From the NCBI RefSeq assembly GCF_046237015.1, contig NZ_JBJYIN010000012.1, positions 1-64,000 of the forward strand: DNA of 64,000 nucleotides, in the 5' to 3' direction. This document shows positions 63,560-64,000 of this stretch, in pieces. The DNA is from JBJYIN01 sp046237015. GTDB taxonomy: Bacteria > Pseudomonadota > Gammaproteobacteria > Enterobacterales > Enterobacteriaceae. The notes beneath the pieces were generated by a model, which ran no database searches, was not told where the DNA came from, and worked only from the letters and a program-made list of their open reading frames with translations. Each line of letters opens with the position of its first letter. The first letter of the stretch is position 1. The position numbers and the translations under genes were made by a program.

Positions 63560-64000
63560 ATGACGGTTACGCCTACCACGATTCATCCTTTTGGCCACCA
63601 AATCCAAATAACGGATCTACAAGCACGTTTCGATACCTGCCGCTCATGGGAAGAACGTTATCGGCAATTGATTTTACTGGCAAAAGCGTTACCAGCTTTG
63701 CCGGAGGCGTTAAAAAACGACACACTGTCATTATCAGGCTGTGAAAATCAGGTGTGGTTAGGCTATCAATGTCAGGAAGATGGTTCGCTGCATTTTTATG
63801 GCGACAGCGATGGACGCATTGTTCGGGGTCTGCTGGCAATCTTGCTTACAGCGGTAGAAGGGAAAACGGCTGAAATATTATTACAGGAAGATCCACTAGC
63901 CCTCTTTGATACGCTGGGGCTGCGCGCTCAGCTAAGTGCTTCACGCGCCAGCGGACTGGCCGCACTGGCTACCAGAATCCAGACAATTGCTGAACATGTT
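63560..64000 (+). CDS. csdE: Sulfur acceptor CsdE (window-edge partial)
   Basis: 147 codons from the ATG to the window edge without a stop. CsdE/SufE-family protein that accepts persulfide from CsdA; the acceptor Cys lies in LSGCENQVWLGYQC (about residue 61). E. coli CsdE is 147 residues, so the stop codon should follow within a few codons outside the window. It forms a pair with csdA for sulfur transfer. Confidence 0.95.
   Translation, partial: MTVTPTTIHPFGHQIQITDLQARFDTCRSWEERYRQLILLAKALPALPEALKNDTLSLSGCENQVWLGYQCQEDGSLHFYGDSDGRIVRGLLAILLTAVEGKTAEILLQEDPLALFDTLGLRAQLSASRASGLAALATRIQTIAEHV

Overview
The window is chromosomal DNA of a soft-rot enterobacterium, most likely Pectobacterium. Nearly every backbone protein matches the E. 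coli homologue in length and motifs. The window also carries an RsmB-type regulatory RNA between syd and yqcC, GcvB between gcvA and ygdI, and two short inverted-repeat element families common in Pectobacterium and its relatives. The genus call is an inference from recognised sequence and gene order, not from a database search.

Layout. (1) 1-2980 is the end of a genomic island abutting the 3' end of tRNA-Thr(CGT) (thrW). It carries a C-terminally cut DUF3987 (YfjI-like) gene, an AlpA-type regulator and an AT-rich gene of unknown function; no integrase is present. (2) 2983-17029 holds thrW, proA, proB, crl, frsA, gpt, an orphan membrane protein, pepD, dinB (with a LexA box), yafK, yafJ, gmhA and fadE. 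A 145-bp MITE sits between the apparent FadR operator and fadE. (3) 17105-20958 holds nlpE, yaeQ, yaeP-rof, tilS and yaeR. (4) 21118-40874 is a long minus-strand block: rpsB, tsf, pyrH, frr, dxr, uppS, cdsA, rseP, bamA, skp, lpxD, fabZ, lpxA, lpxB, rnhB, dnaE, accA. It covers translation, isoprenoid and phospholipid precursors, outer-membrane assembly, lipid A, replication and fatty acid synthesis. (5) 41223-46252 holds map, glnD, dapD and yaeH on the plus strand. (6) 46313-52533 is a synteny jump relative to E. coli: yqcA, truC, yqcC, the RsmB RNA, syd, queF, ppnN, xni. (7) 52840-59004 is an accessory six-gene minus-strand operon with a divergent GntR/HutC regulator. (8) 59053-64000 holds rlmM, ygdD, gcvA, gcvB, ygdI, csdA and csdE, with csdE running into the window edge.

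The most interesting accessory system is region 7. An ABC importer (binding protein, two permeases, ATPase) is co-transcribed with a signal-peptide-less alkaline-phosphatase-superfamily hydrolase and a HAD-IB phosphatase, with ATGA overlaps or very short gaps between genes. Its control region shows a PhoB box matching 16 of 18 consensus positions, a -10 hexamer 10 bp downstream, and a near-palindromic HutC-type operator just past the expected transcription start. I infer a phosphate-starvation-induced, ligand-gated system that imports an organophosphate or phosphonate compound and hydrolyses it in the cytoplasm. The substrate is unknown.

Regulatory highlights are the RsmB RNA (at least 19 GGA motifs and a strong terminator), an 18-bp UvrY/GacA-type inverted repeat upstream of it, a perfect LacI-like palindrome in between, GcvB with a clear sigma-70 promoter, and a consensus SOS box at dinB. 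Several genes start with GTG or TTG (yaeP, lpxA, fabZ, frr, ppnN), judged from ribosome binding sites and family lengths.
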